Part shown: piece after piece, positions 40,808 through 50,508 of the stretch
How the letters are laid out: every line of letters begins with the position of its first letter
Numbering within the stretch: the first letter of the stretch is position 1
Origin: DSWT01 sp035415725
Lineage (GTDB): Bacteria; Chloroflexota; Anaerolineae; B4-G1; SLSP01
Length of the DNA: 50,563 nt
Assembly: GCA_035415725.1 (NCBI GenBank)
Contig: DAOOGN010000016.1
Location: 1 to 50,563, forward strand
Direction of reading: 5' to 3'
Program-made: the position numbers and the translations under genes
The notes under the pieces: generated by a model
The model's database searches: none
Seen by the model: only the letters and a program-made list of their open reading frames with translations
Told to the model about the DNA's origin: nothing

Positions 40808-41839
40808 CTAACGTGAACCTTGCAAGCGGGGGTCGAGTACATCGCGCAAGGCGTCACCCACCAGGTTCCACGAGAGAACAAACAGCACCAGTGTTATGCC
40901 GGGGAACATCACAATATACCAGTATTCACCCAACTGCGTCATCCAGTCGCGGGCGAAGGAGAGCAACTGCCCCCAGTCGGCGAAACCCACTTCGGCGCCG
41001 ATGCCCAGGAAACTCAAACCGGCAAAAGTGATGGCGTAACTGCCGATGCGCATCGAAGCCAGCACCAGCGTAGGGAAGATGGCGTTGGGCAGGATGTGGC
41101 GGAACAGAATCCGGCTATCGCGGACGCCGATGACACGCGCCGCCAGGACGTATTCCCGCTCCCGCAACGAAAGGATATCACTGCGCAGCAGGCGCGCGAA
41201 ACCCATCCAGCTAAAGACGATCAACGCGATCATAGGCGCCAACAATCCTTTGCCCAGGCGGGGCGTCAGCACCGCCGACAATGTCATCGCCGTCAACAGG
41301 AAGGGGAAAGCCTGGAACAGGTCCGTGATACGCATCAAAATCATATCCACCCAGCCGCCATAATAGGCCGAGATGGCACCGATAAACACGCCGATGATGA
41401 CACCGACCAGGGTGATGGTCAAACCGGCGAACAGGGCCGTGCGCGTCCCCCAAATCACGCCGTAGTAGATGTCCCATTGTCCACTGGCGGTGCCCATCAA
41501 GTGCACCCACTCATCTTTGCCGGTGACAGCCTTCCACCAAAAGGGCAACGACGGCTGGCGCACTTTCCATGCTGTCCCCGGGGGTTTAGGAACGGCCCCA
41601 TATCCATCACGGGGAATACGATAAGGGTCATTGCTGTCCAGCGGCGGGGCTAGAATCGGCGCGGCAGCGGCGATGAAAATAAACAGGGCCAACAGCACTA
41701 ACCCAATCACCGAAATCGGATTGGTGACCAATCCTTTCACGGTGCGGTAAGCATCGTGACCCAGCCAGGCTTCCAACCAGTTCGGGGGACGACGGGTGCG
41801 CGGCGTCAGCATCGGCACGGGCATTTCTTGTGCGGTCAT
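40808..41839 (-). CDS. Peptide/nickel-type ABC transporter permease (DppC-like)
   Basis: This is the second permease of the class 40808-47582 importer. Hydrophobic segments begin near residue 42 (ISVIGLVLLALFIFIAAAAPILA), and the typical extracytoplasmic start PLDSNDPYR follows. The EAA loop is EYVLAARVIGVRDSRILFRHILPNA (about 230), with FLGIGAEVGFADWGQLL after it. At 343 aa it is longer than DppC (about 300) because of an insert around 75-120 (GAVPKPPGTAWKVRQPSLPFWWKA). ATG 41839 lies 21 bp after the DppB-like gene. Substrate class: oligopeptides or similar. Confidence 0.92.
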   Translation of the reverse strand: MTAQEMPVPMLTPRTRRPPNWLEAWLGHDAYRTVKGLVTNPISVIGLVLLALFIFIAAAAPILAPPLDSNDPYRIPRDGYGAVPKPPGTAWKVRQPSLPFWWKAVTGKDEWVHLMGTASGQWDIYYGVIWGTRTALFAGLTITLVGVIIGVFIGAISAYYGGWVDMILMRITDLFQAFPFLLTAMTLSAVLTPRLGKGLLAPMIALIVFSWMGFARLLRSDILSLREREYVLAARVIGVRDSRILFRHILPNAIFPTLVLASMRIGSYAITFAGLSFLGIGAEVGFADWGQLLSFARDWMTQLGEYWYIVMFPGITLVLFVLSWNLVGDALRDVLDPRLQGSR

Positions 41840-41860
41840 TGATTTATCTCCTCCCAGACT

Positions 41861-42943
41861 TTAATCCAGCCGGATGCGCGGGTCAATATAGGCGTACAAA
41901 ATGTCCACCACCACATTGGCCAGCACCAGGATCAGCCCGTTGAACAATACAAAGGCCAGTTCTGTGACTACGTCCAATTGCGAAGCGGCCCTGGCGGCGG
42001 CGGCGCCCATGCCGGGATAATTGAAGACGGTCTCGATGATGACGACGCCGGCCAACAATCCAACCACTGTGCCGCCGGACAGCGTGACCACCGGCATCAA
42101 GGCATTGGGCAAAGCATGTTGCATAATCACCGCATGTTCACTCAGGCCCTTGGCGCGCGCCGTCATAATGTAGTCCTGACGCAGCGTCTCCAACATCGAA
42201 GAGCGCGTCACCCGCAGGGTCAACGCCCACCACAGATACGCCAAAGAGATGACCGGCAACACCAGGTGACGCAGGGCATCGAAGAAAATATCAAAGCGCA
42301 GGTTCAGCACGGCATCAATCGTAATCAGGCTGGTGTAGTTATGAAATTCAGGCGACATAATAATTTTGTTCGCCCAGTCCGAGACGCGCCCCGGCGGGAA
42401 CCAACCCGTCCCGGCGTAGAAGGCCATCAACAACAGCAAACCGAAGACAAAGTCGGGGAACGACCACCCCACGATGCCGAAGATCCGCACGATATGATCG
42501 ATTGGCTTGTTGTGTTTGACGGCACCGATCACCCCCAAAAGGATGCCGCCGGCGATCACCGGAATCACACTGTACAACGTCAGTTCAAGTGTAGCCGGAA
42601 AACGCCGGGTCAGCAATTCGGCCACTGGCTGGGAGGCGGTCCGCGAGTAACCCAAATCGCCCCGCAAAATGCCGCCCACCCGCTCTTCCGTCACCACGCC
42701 ATTTTCCGTGTTCGTGACGGTGGTGCCGAACAGCCAGCGCCAATACTGTTCATACCACGGGAGGTCCAGGCCATATTTCTTAATAATGCCCGCTAACACG
42801 CGGTCGTTTTTCGGGATCTCGCGCACATACAGGGCCGTGCGTTCCGTTGGCGTCAGGGCCAGCAACATCAAAAAGATCAGAAGTGTCACGCCGATCAAGA
42901 GAAAAGGTACGGCAATCAAGCGGCGGATAATGTAATTGACCAT
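41861..42943 (-). CDS. Peptide/nickel-type ABC transporter permease (DppB-like)
   Basis: This is the first permease of the importer. MVNYIIRRLIAVPFLLIGVTLLIF is the classical DppB start. RGDLGYSRTASQPVAELLTRRFPATLEL, the EAA loop DYIMTARAKGLSEHAVIMQHALPNALMPV and VIIETVFNYPGMG follow. At 360 aa it is slightly longer than usual owing to an insert near 65-90. ATG 42943 follows GGAGGGAAAGA, 66 bp after the binding-protein gene. Confidence 0.93.
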   Translation of the reverse strand: MVNYIIRRLIAVPFLLIGVTLLIFLMLLALTPTERTALYVREIPKNDRVLAGIIKKYGLDLPWYEQYWRWLFGTTVTNTENGVVTEERVGGILRGDLGYSRTASQPVAELLTRRFPATLELTLYSVIPVIAGGILLGVIGAVKHNKPIDHIVRIFGIVGWSFPDFVFGLLLLMAFYAGTGWFPPGRVSDWANKIIMSPEFHNYTSLITIDAVLNLRFDIFFDALRHLVLPVISLAYLWWALTLRVTRSSMLETLRQDYIMTARAKGLSEHAVIMQHALPNALMPVVTLSGGTVVGLLAGVVIIETVFNYPGMGAAAARAASQLDVVTELAFVLFNGLILVLANVVVDILYAYIDPRIRLD

Positions 42944-45028
42944 TCTTTCCCTCCTGGAGAGACAGGAGAGAGCGCGAGGCTCTCTCCTGCTTGAGCACAG
43001 AAAGTGGGTTTACTGCTTCGTCCAGGTGTAGTAGACAGCCTGGCGATCCTGAATGGGATTGTAGTAATACCCACCCACCCAGCGCTGCTGATAGAAACGG
43101 CCGGTTGCCACAGCCAGGCGAATGGCAATCGCACTGTCGTAGTCCAGTTGGGTGAGTTGCTTGTAGATTTCAGCGCGTTTAGCGTTCTCAGTCGCGCTCA
43201 CGCCGGCCATCACCAGCTCGTTGAACTGATTTCTCAGGTCATCGGGCAGACGCTGGCGGCTGGCATACGTGCCGACCAGGAAGGGCTGCGCCCAGTTGTG
43301 GGGATCATGCAGGTCTTCCTGCCAGCCGGTCACGTAGATGGGCAGGCGGCTCTCGCGTTGCGCAGCCAGGAAGCTCGGCCACGGCAGACCGACGATCTCC
43401 AGTTGGAACTTGGGATCAATCGCAGACAGGCTGTTTTGCAGAATCTGCGCGGTCGTCTGGCGGGTCACGTTGCCGGTGTTATAGGCAATTTGCAATCGGA
43501 ACCCCTTCTCCCAGACCTGACCATCAAAAGCGAGTTTCAGCTCTTCGGCGCATTTGTCGGGATCGTAGGTATACATCGGGCCATTTTGATCATAGCCGAG
43601 CATGCCGGGGATCGAGTACCCCGAAACCTGGACGGCTTCGCCGGCCAGCGCATCCTGAATGTAGGCCTCGAAGTCGAAGCAGTAGTTGAAGGCTTTGCGA
43701 ATATGAATGTCGTTGAAGAAGTCAGGCGGAACACCATTGCCGTCCAACTGACCGCTGCCGACAAAGGGGTTGCCCCCCTCGACCGCAATGTCGAAGTTGA
43801 AGAGCACGTCGGTGCGGCTCGTTGAAGGCTGGCCCTTGAACAGGCGCAACGGCGCATCGGGATTCTCGGTCGGCGCGCAGTCGTGTTTGCCGGTTTGCAG
43901 GTTATATTCACACCACTCGCCCACCAGAGGGTCAATTTGGGACACGTTCTCGCGTGGTACATCCACTGCATCCGCATCACCGGCCTGGATCATCGCAAAG
44001 CGGGTGCCCCACTCGCTCACGCCTTTGACCACAATGCGATCGATGCTAGGCTGAGCGGCGATTCCTGCGGCGATGGGTTCGGTGCGCCACCAGTTAGGAT
44101 TCTTCACCAAAATCTTTTCCTCGCCGGGCGTCCAGCTTTCCAGCATGTAAGGGCCGCTGCCGTCTTCTTTATCGCGGATCGGATCATTCTCGGAGACAAC
44201 ACCATAGTAATTGGGCCAGGTCGCACAATCGCCATCCCAGGTGCCATTGGCAATGCCCCAATCCTTGTCCAGGATGGAGCCCCAGCTTTGCGCCAGGGTC
44301 GCCAGGAATGGCCCCCACGGGGTCGCCAGGTTGAAGGTCACGGTGCCGGCGGTTTCGTCGTACTGAATGGCATCCATGACTTTCTGGCAAGCCTCCGCCA
44401 GTTTCGCCGGATCGGCGGCTTTCAGACCTTCGGCGTCGTCATCCAATGCGCCGCTGGGATCCACCAGCTCGGCCACATCGTAGACACCGACACCGAAGAA
44501 CGGTTCGGTAAACAACCATTGCGGAGAAGCAGTCCCACCCTGGAGCACGCCCCGTTGCAGGCTGTAGGCAACATCGGCGGCGGTCAGGTCGGCGCCATCG
44601 TGGAACTTCACACCCTGGCGGATCTTGAACACGTAGGTCAGGCCGTCATCCGACACTTCCCAACTCTCGGCCAGCGCCGGCACAAACTCGGTGGCGGAAC
44701 TGCCCTTGTAGGTGACCAGTTGATCGTAGAGGTTGAGGATCACATCATCGCCATCGCTCTCGTAGTTCAGAGCCGGGTCCAAAGTGTCAATGCCCTCGCT
44801 GATCGCCACATAGACCAGGGTGCTGGGATCGGCAGATTTGAATTCCACTGCCTTTTCCGGTTCGGGCGTCGCGGTCACGACAACTTCTTTCGTCTCGACA
44901 ACGGTGACTGGCTCACCCTCTTTCTCGACGATTTTTTCTACCGTCTCGACGATCACCTCAGGGGTGGGCGTCGTGCAGGCGGCCAACACCATGCTGGCCA
45001 CAATCAACAAGCCAGCGACGGTCCATAA

Positions 45029-45150
45029 CGCCCCGGCTTAAGCCGCGCGGCGGGTGCGACGCCCTACCTGCGAGAGCAGAGCTGGTTGTGTGCGTTTCAC
45101 CGCCGCTGACCGGCGGCGATAGCCGCGTCGGGCTTGAAGCACTGTTGGGC
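45029..45150 (-). other. attC-like recombination site of the cassette
   Basis: It reads R'' GCCCAAC, spacer, then TTCAAGCCCGACGCGGC, an internal hairpin (CCGCCGGTCAGCGGCGG), and CCGCGCGGCTTAAGCC before GGGGCG^TT. The arms AAGCC..CGCGGC and GCCGCG.GGCTT pair with a small bulge, as in a folded bottom-strand attC. The segments TTCAAGCC and GCGCGGCTTAA strongly resemble those I remember from the aadA cassette attC. The length, about 122 bp, is inside the known range. Confidence 0.78.
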
Positions 45151-45293
45151 GGCGACCTATAGAGCAGGTGCCTGGTGCGCCCTGCCAGAGCTATGCCCCA
45201 TCGACTGCACACGGTTCTGGTAGAGCTGGCTGACTTCCGCCCGCGCTTCACCTGGCAATGTCCACGTTCTTTCTGCCGCGCCGCGCCGCCCAA
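45029..45293 (-). mobile_element. Integron-type gene cassette, 265 bp, at a secondary G^TT site
   Basis: On the minus strand the left junction is AAACTG^TTGGGCGG and the right junction GGGGCG^TTATGGACC, so the insertion lies at G^TT of an original CTGTTATGG. The left end TTGGGC completes a GTTGGGC box (fits GTTRRRY), complementary to GCCCAAC at 45150-45144 (fits RYYYAAC). In circular form this makes a regular attC. An open frame of about 45 codons without a start enters from the left end and stops (TAG 45159) 6 nt before the GCCCAAC box, the usual place for a cassette gene to end. No integrase gene is in the window. Confidence 0.8.
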
Positions 45294-45425
45294 CAGTTTC
45301 TTAAACACGTTCATCCTCCTTCAAACTAAGGTTTTTTAATTGGGAATCATATACTGCCATACCCTGGAAATCTTTTGTCACTCACCTCGATAGACATCAC
45401 CTCCTCCATGAACATCGTCGGTGTG

Positions 45426-45525
45426 GTAGGGCGAATGGATCATTCGCCTATGCCACGAGCCGCCTGGCGATCCATCGCCAGGCTCATAACTCAATCCCGC
45501 TGAAGCGGGCTATTACAGAGTTTTA
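45426..45525. repeat. Cluster of three hairpins between ATPase and binding-protein genes
   Basis: GCGAATGGATCATTCGC (45431-45447), CCTGGCGATCCATCGCCAGG (45463-45482) and CCCGCTGAAGCGGG (about 45496-45509) lie in series. As RNA inside the operon they may stabilise or partially terminate the transcript, giving unequal amounts of ATPase and binding protein. The remaining gap, 45315-45573, shows no gene. Confidence 0.7.
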
Positions 45526-45573
45526 TAGCCCCAGGATGAATCGTCGGGCTATTGTGAACGTAAAACGCAAAAG

Positions 45574-46587
45574 TTATGTCGTTGTTGGTGTCACGAAATG
45601 GCATGCGCAGAAATGGTTGGAGGCCACTTCTATAAACGCCGGCTCTTCCTGTCTACATATATCCTGGACATGGGCACAACGCGTGTTGAAGCGGCACCCT
45701 TTGGGTGGGTGCGCGGGACTGGGTAAATCCCCTTCCAGCAAAATGCGCTGGCGGGTCTCCTCAATCGTCGGGTCAGGTACCGGGATCGCGGAAAGCAACG
45801 CCTGCGTATACGGGTGCAAGGGATTGGCGTACAGCGTCTCTCGATCTGTCAATTCCACGATCTTGCCCAAATACATCACCGCGACCCGGTTGCTGATGTG
45901 TCGCACCATGCTCAAGTCATGGGCAATGAAAATGTAGGTAAGCCCCAACTCCTCCTGCAAATCCTCCAACAGGTTCACCACCTGTGCCTGGATCGATACA
46001 TCCAGTGCCGAAATTGGCTCATCGCAGATGATTAACTCCGGGTTGAGCGCCAGTGAGCGCGCCAGACCAATACGTTGGCGCTGCCCGCCGGAGAATTCGT
46101 GCGGATACCGCACCATAAAATCGGGGTCTAGACCGACCAGTTGCAACAGGTTCGCCACACGCTCGCGGCGTTCCTCTTTATTGGCGACGTGAAACACTTC
46201 CAACGGTTCCCCGACAATTTTCAACACACTCATGCGGGGGTTGAGTGAGGCATACGGGTCCTGGAAAATCATCTGCATACTGCGACGCAGTTCGCGCATC
46301 TCATTAGACCGCAGTGTTGCCAGGTCTCGTCCCTTGAAGATCACATGCCCGGAGGTCGGCTCGTAAATGCGGATGATAGTACGCCCGGTCGTGGTCTTGC
46401 CACAACCGCTTTCGCCTACCAGACCCAGCGTTTCCCCCTGGTACACATCGAAACTGACGCCATCCACGGCTTTGACATCGCCCACGTGCTGCTGAAAAAC
46501 GCCTCGCTTGATGGGGAAATATTTCTTCAAGTTTTCCACATGGAGTAGAGCTTGCTTCGTCGAATCGGTTTTGAGCGCCTCGGCCAT
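45574..46587 (-). CDS. Oligopeptide-type ABC transporter ATPase (DppF/OppF-like)
   Basis: This is the second ATPase of the importer. It has Walker A GESGCGKTTTGR (about 55), the Q-loop MIFQDPYASLNPRM, the signature FSGGQRQRIGLARSL and Walker B ELIICDEPISALD. The C-terminal OppDF extension contains CRFNTRCAHVQDICRQEEP, whose Cys pattern may bind an FeS cluster. ATG 46587 follows GGAGGGTATAACC, just after the stop of the preceding ATPase gene. It is 337 aa. Confidence 0.93.
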   Translation of the reverse strand: MAEALKTDSTKQALLHVENLKKYFPIKRGVFQQHVGDVKAVDGVSFDVYQGETLGLVGESGCGKTTTGRTIIRIYEPTSGHVIFKGRDLATLRSNEMRELRRSMQMIFQDPYASLNPRMSVLKIVGEPLEVFHVANKEERRERVANLLQLVGLDPDFMVRYPHEFSGGQRQRIGLARSLALNPELIICDEPISALDVSIQAQVVNLLEDLQEELGLTYIFIAHDLSMVRHISNRVAVMYLGKIVELTDRETLYANPLHPYTQALLSAIPVPDPTIEETRQRILLEGDLPSPAHPPKGCRFNTRCAHVQDICRQEEPAFIEVASNHFCACHFVTPTTT

Positions 46588-46589
46588 GG

Positions 46590-47582
<993 letters not shown>

Positions 47583-48195
47583 AGAATTCCTCGTTTATGA
47601 TTCCCTCAACGTGGCCACTGGACATAGGTTAGGTAGATATTATATGTATGTTGCAGCATTTTGCAACACCCATCAGCCTGCTCCGTCTTCCCCATGCTAT
47701 TACACATACTTGATTTAGGCGAAAAAGGTTCACCCTATTTTGTCCCGGCGTAACGATTCAGCCACCCCTGCCAGGTTGCGAACAGGACTTTGGGGATGGT
47801 GCATCATGGGTTGACACTTCAGCCATAGGCGCTGACCCTCTCATCCCCCTACCCCCTTCCCTGGGGAAGAGAGCCGGGGAAGAGAGAAGGAACGCCACCG
47901 CTGACCCAGGCAGGGGCGGTCAGAGACCGGCCCGAGCGCTTCCCAATCATTGGCACTAGACCTCCCTCTTTTGCATTCCTTTGCATTCCCTCCGTCTGAT
48001 AGTACAATTCAACCGAGAATGGCTACCGGTCACATTTGGTTTTCTCATTTCCGGTTTCCGGTTTTGGGACTTAGCGTGGTAAGGGATAAACGGCTTTAGT
48101 TTTTGCCCCGGATGACACGGATTTGTTATCCTGTGCGGGTGAATCCGTGAAATCCGTGGCCGGTTTCTTATTGCGGCCCCATGAAATAAGGAGTT
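47583..48195. repeat. Divergent intergenic region with MITE copy G and other repeats
   Basis: No gene is present. MITE copy G starts at 47750 (GTAACGATTCAGCC) and runs to about 47870 where it is truncated. The 47894-47938 block repeats 4467-4514. At about 48060-48110 there is the GGGACTTAGCGTGG...TTTAGTTTTTGCCCCGG block, followed by ATCCGTGAAATCCGTGG repeats at 48140-48160. Promoters for both flanking units must lie here but none is clear. Confidence 0.7.
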
Positions 48196-49485
48196 ATGGC
48201 TATGAAATTCTCACTGCTACACCCACGTGTGCAGTTGGTGACGATTATGGAGCGCATCTACGGCTACGGGATGACGACGACATCCGGCGGCAACCTCTCT
48301 ATCCTGGACGAAAACGGCGATATGTGGATCACGCCGGCGGGGGTGGATAAGGGCACGCTCAAGCCGCAAGACATCATCTGCGTGCGACCCGATGGGACCA
48401 TCGTAGGGCCGCACAAGCCGTCATCGGAGTACCCGTTTCATCGGGCGATTTACGAGAAGCGACCTGACTTCCGCGCCATCGTCCACGCCCACCCGCCCGC
48501 GTTGATCGCCTTCAGCATCGCACGCCAAATTCCCAACACGCGCATCATCACCCAGGCGCACACCGTCTGCGGGCAGGTTGGCTACGCGCCGTACCGTCTG
48601 CCCGGCAGCGCCGAACTCGGCGCGGTCATCGCGGAAACCTTTACCCAGGGATTCGATGTGGTGCTATTGGAAAATCACGGCGTCGTCACCGGCGGGGACA
48701 GTCTGCTAGCGGCGTTCCAGCGCTTCGAGACACTCGACTTTTGCGCGCGCACGCTCATCCAGGCGCAGGTCTTGGGCGAAGTGCACTCGCTCACCGACGC
48801 AGAAATCGCTCTGGCGCGCGCCCCCGGCAAGAAGCTCGCCACCTTCAAGCCGACGTTCCACACCAGCCGCGAGCGCGAATTGCGCCAGCATATCATCGAA
48901 CTCGTGCATCGCGCCTACGATCAGCAGTTGATGACCAGCACGGCGGGCACGGTTTCGGCGCGTGTGGACGAGAACAGCTTCCTCATCACCCCCTACGGCG
49001 TGGACCGTCTGTACCTGGACCTGGACGACGTTGTGCTCATCCGCGATGGGCAGCGCGAGCGACGCAAGCAGCCGAGCCGCGCGACGCGCATGCACATGGC
49101 GATCTACCAGGCCCATCCCACCATCGGCGCGATCATCACCGCGCAGTCTCCCAATGCGACGGCGTACAGCGTCACCGGGCGCAGTTTCGACACCCGGACG
49201 ATCCCGGAAAGCTACATCGTACTGCGCGACATTCCCCTTCTGCCCTACGGGGTCCAATTTGATGAGGGGAAAAAGGTCGTCAAACAGCTTGCCAAAGATA
49301 CGCCCGTCATCCTGCTGCAAAATGACGCCATCCTCACCACCGGCGCGACCCTGATGCAGGCTTTCGACCGATTGGAAGTGGCCGAATTCAGCGCCAGAGC
49401 CGTCATCGACACCATGCACATCGGGGAACTTGTGCCGATTGGGGCAGAAGAAGTGAAAGAACTGGAGGCAAAGTTTTTATCGTGA
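48196..49485 (+). CDS. Tandem class II aldolase/adducin-family protein
   Basis: Two class II aldolase domains are fused in 429 aa. The first (about 5-205) keeps the active features: TSGGNLS (phosphate/substrate loop), HAHPPALIAF (two zinc His) and ENHGVVTGG (third His). The second (about 215-425) keeps the fold (TSTAGTVSARVDENSFLITPYGVDR) but has AQSPNATAYS in place of HAHPP and NDAILTTGA in place of NHG, so it cannot bind zinc the same way. Substrates are probably phosphorylated or free sugars such as fuculose/ribulose-type ketoses. The start is ATG 48196 or, with better spacing from GGAG, 48202. Confidence 0.88.
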   Translation: MAMKFSLLHPRVQLVTIMERIYGYGMTTTSGGNLSILDENGDMWITPAGVDKGTLKPQDIICVRPDGTIVGPHKPSSEYPFHRAIYEKRPDFRAIVHAHPPALIAFSIARQIPNTRIITQAHTVCGQVGYAPYRLPGSAELGAVIAETFTQGFDVVLLENHGVVTGGDSLLAAFQRFETLDFCARTLIQAQVLGEVHSLTDAEIALARAPGKKLATFKPTFHTSRERELRQHIIELVHRAYDQQLMTSTAGTVSARVDENSFLITPYGVDRLYLDLDDVVLIRDGQRERRKQPSRATRMHMAIYQAHPTIGAIITAQSPNATAYSVTGRSFDTRTIPESYIVLRDIPLLPYGVQFDEGKKVVKQLAKDTPVILLQNDAILTTGATLMQAFDRLEVAEFSARAVIDTMHIGELVPIGAEEVKELEAKFLS

Positions 49486-50489
49486 CAATGGAATATCGTC
49501 AACTCGGCAAGAGCCAGTTGGAAGTCAGTGTCGTCACGATGGGCTGTTGGGCCATCGCCGGGGACCGGTTGTGGGGGCCGCAAGACGAGGCGGAGGCCAT
49601 CGGCGCACTGCACGCGGCGGTGGATGTGGGTATCAACTTCTTCGACAGCGCGGAAGGCTACGGCGCGGGGCGCTCGGAGGAATTGATCGGCAAGGCATTC
49701 CAAGGCAGTCTGCGTGACAAGGTTCTCATCGCCACCAAGGTTTCGCCGGAGAATCTACGTCCCGCCGATCTGCGGGCGTCGTGCGAAAACAGTCTCCGTC
49801 ATCTGGGGATGGAGACCGTTGATGTGTACTACATCCACTGGCCCAACTGGGACATCCCTATCGCCGATACAGTCGGCGAGATGCAGCGGCTCAAGGACGA
49901 GGGCAAGATTCGCTTCGTGGGGTGTTCCAACTTCGGCCCGCGTGACCTCACGGAAATTCTGGCGCTGGAGCACGTGGAGATCAACCAACTGGCTTACAAT
50001 CTGCTCTTCCGCGCCATCGAATACGAGATCGTGCCGTTGTGTGTGGAACGTCAGGTGAGCATCGCGCCGTACAGCCCGCTGCAACACGGCATCCTCACCG
50101 GCAAGTTTGCGACGCTGGCGGACATCCCCGACGAGCGCGCGCGGACACGTCACTTCGCCGCGGCGCACCGCTCCATGGCACGCCACGGTGGTCCGGGCGC
50201 AGAGGCCGAAACCGCCGCTGCGCTGACCGCCATCCGCGAGATTTGCAATGACGCCGGTCTGCCGATGGCGCAAGTCGCGCTGGCGTGGCTGCTCGAACAA
50301 CCCGGCGTCGCCACCGTCATTGCGGGAGCGCGCAACCCGGCGCAGGTCCACGCCAACGCCGAAGCTGCTGCGCTCAAACTGCCCGCCGACATGGTTGCGG
50401 CCCTGACCAAAGCCACCGATCCGCTCAAAGCCGCCCTCGGCCCGAACCCGGATATGTGGCAAAACGACGCCGATTCACGGATGCGATAA
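49482..50489 (+). CDS. Aldo/keto reductase
   Basis: This NADPH-dependent TIM-barrel reductase has catalytic residues in NFFDSAEGYGAGRSEELIG (Asp and Tyr, about 50-58), ATKVSPENL (Lys, about 84) and YYIHWPNWD (His, about 118). Further landmarks are VGCSNFGPRDL and the cofactor loop VIAGARNPAQV. GTG 49482 overlaps the aldolase stop (GTGA); ATG 49488 is an alternative start. Coupling to the aldolase suggests it reduces an aldehyde that the aldolase releases, for example a lactaldehyde-like product. It is 335 aa. Confidence 0.92.
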   Translation: MTMEYRQLGKSQLEVSVVTMGCWAIAGDRLWGPQDEAEAIGALHAAVDVGINFFDSAEGYGAGRSEELIGKAFQGSLRDKVLIATKVSPENLRPADLRASCENSLRHLGMETVDVYYIHWPNWDIPIADTVGEMQRLKDEGKIRFVGCSNFGPRDLTEILALEHVEINQLAYNLLFRAIEYEIVPLCVERQVSIAPYSPLQHGILTGKFATLADIPDERARTRHFAAAHRSMARHGGPGAEAETAAALTAIREICNDAGLPMAQVALAWLLEQPGVATVIAGARNPAQVHANAEAAALKLPADMVAALTKATDPLKAALGPNPDMWQNDADSRMR

Positions 50490-50508
50490 GAGGAAGAGGG
50501 GGTGACAA

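Larger units (their letters stand above)
43010..45314 (-). pseudogene. Peptide-binding lipoprotein gene (SBP_bac_5), interrupted by an integron-type cassette
   Basis: The body (43010 to about 45020) is an extracellular peptide/nickel-binding protein: lipobox VLAAC, linker with VEKIVEKEGEPVTVVETKEV, then GIDTLDPALNYESDG, RQGVKFHDGADLTAADVAYSL and GSGPYMLESW. The natural start is ATG 45314 behind AAGGAGG, giving MNVFKKL and one more Leu. A 265-bp element (45029-45293) then intervenes, shifts the frame and brings stops. Removing it joins MNVFKKLL to WTVAGLLIVA and the lipobox, a perfect lipoprotein signal, in frame. As it stands, only poor internal starts (TTG 45010, ATG 44992) remain, with no charged N-region, so export should fail unless the element leaves. 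Confidence 0.85.

Noticed and set aside
45029..45293. Group I or II intron, or translational bypass element, as explanation for the interruption
   Set aside because: No domain V-like hairpin or intron boundary (such as GUGYG) is seen, and the G^TT junctions with paired GCCCAAC/GTTGGGC fit a cassette better.
45193..45338. A 48-codon plus-strand frame across the cassette border
   Set aside because: It crosses the left cassette junction and runs against the attC direction, so it is probably accidental.
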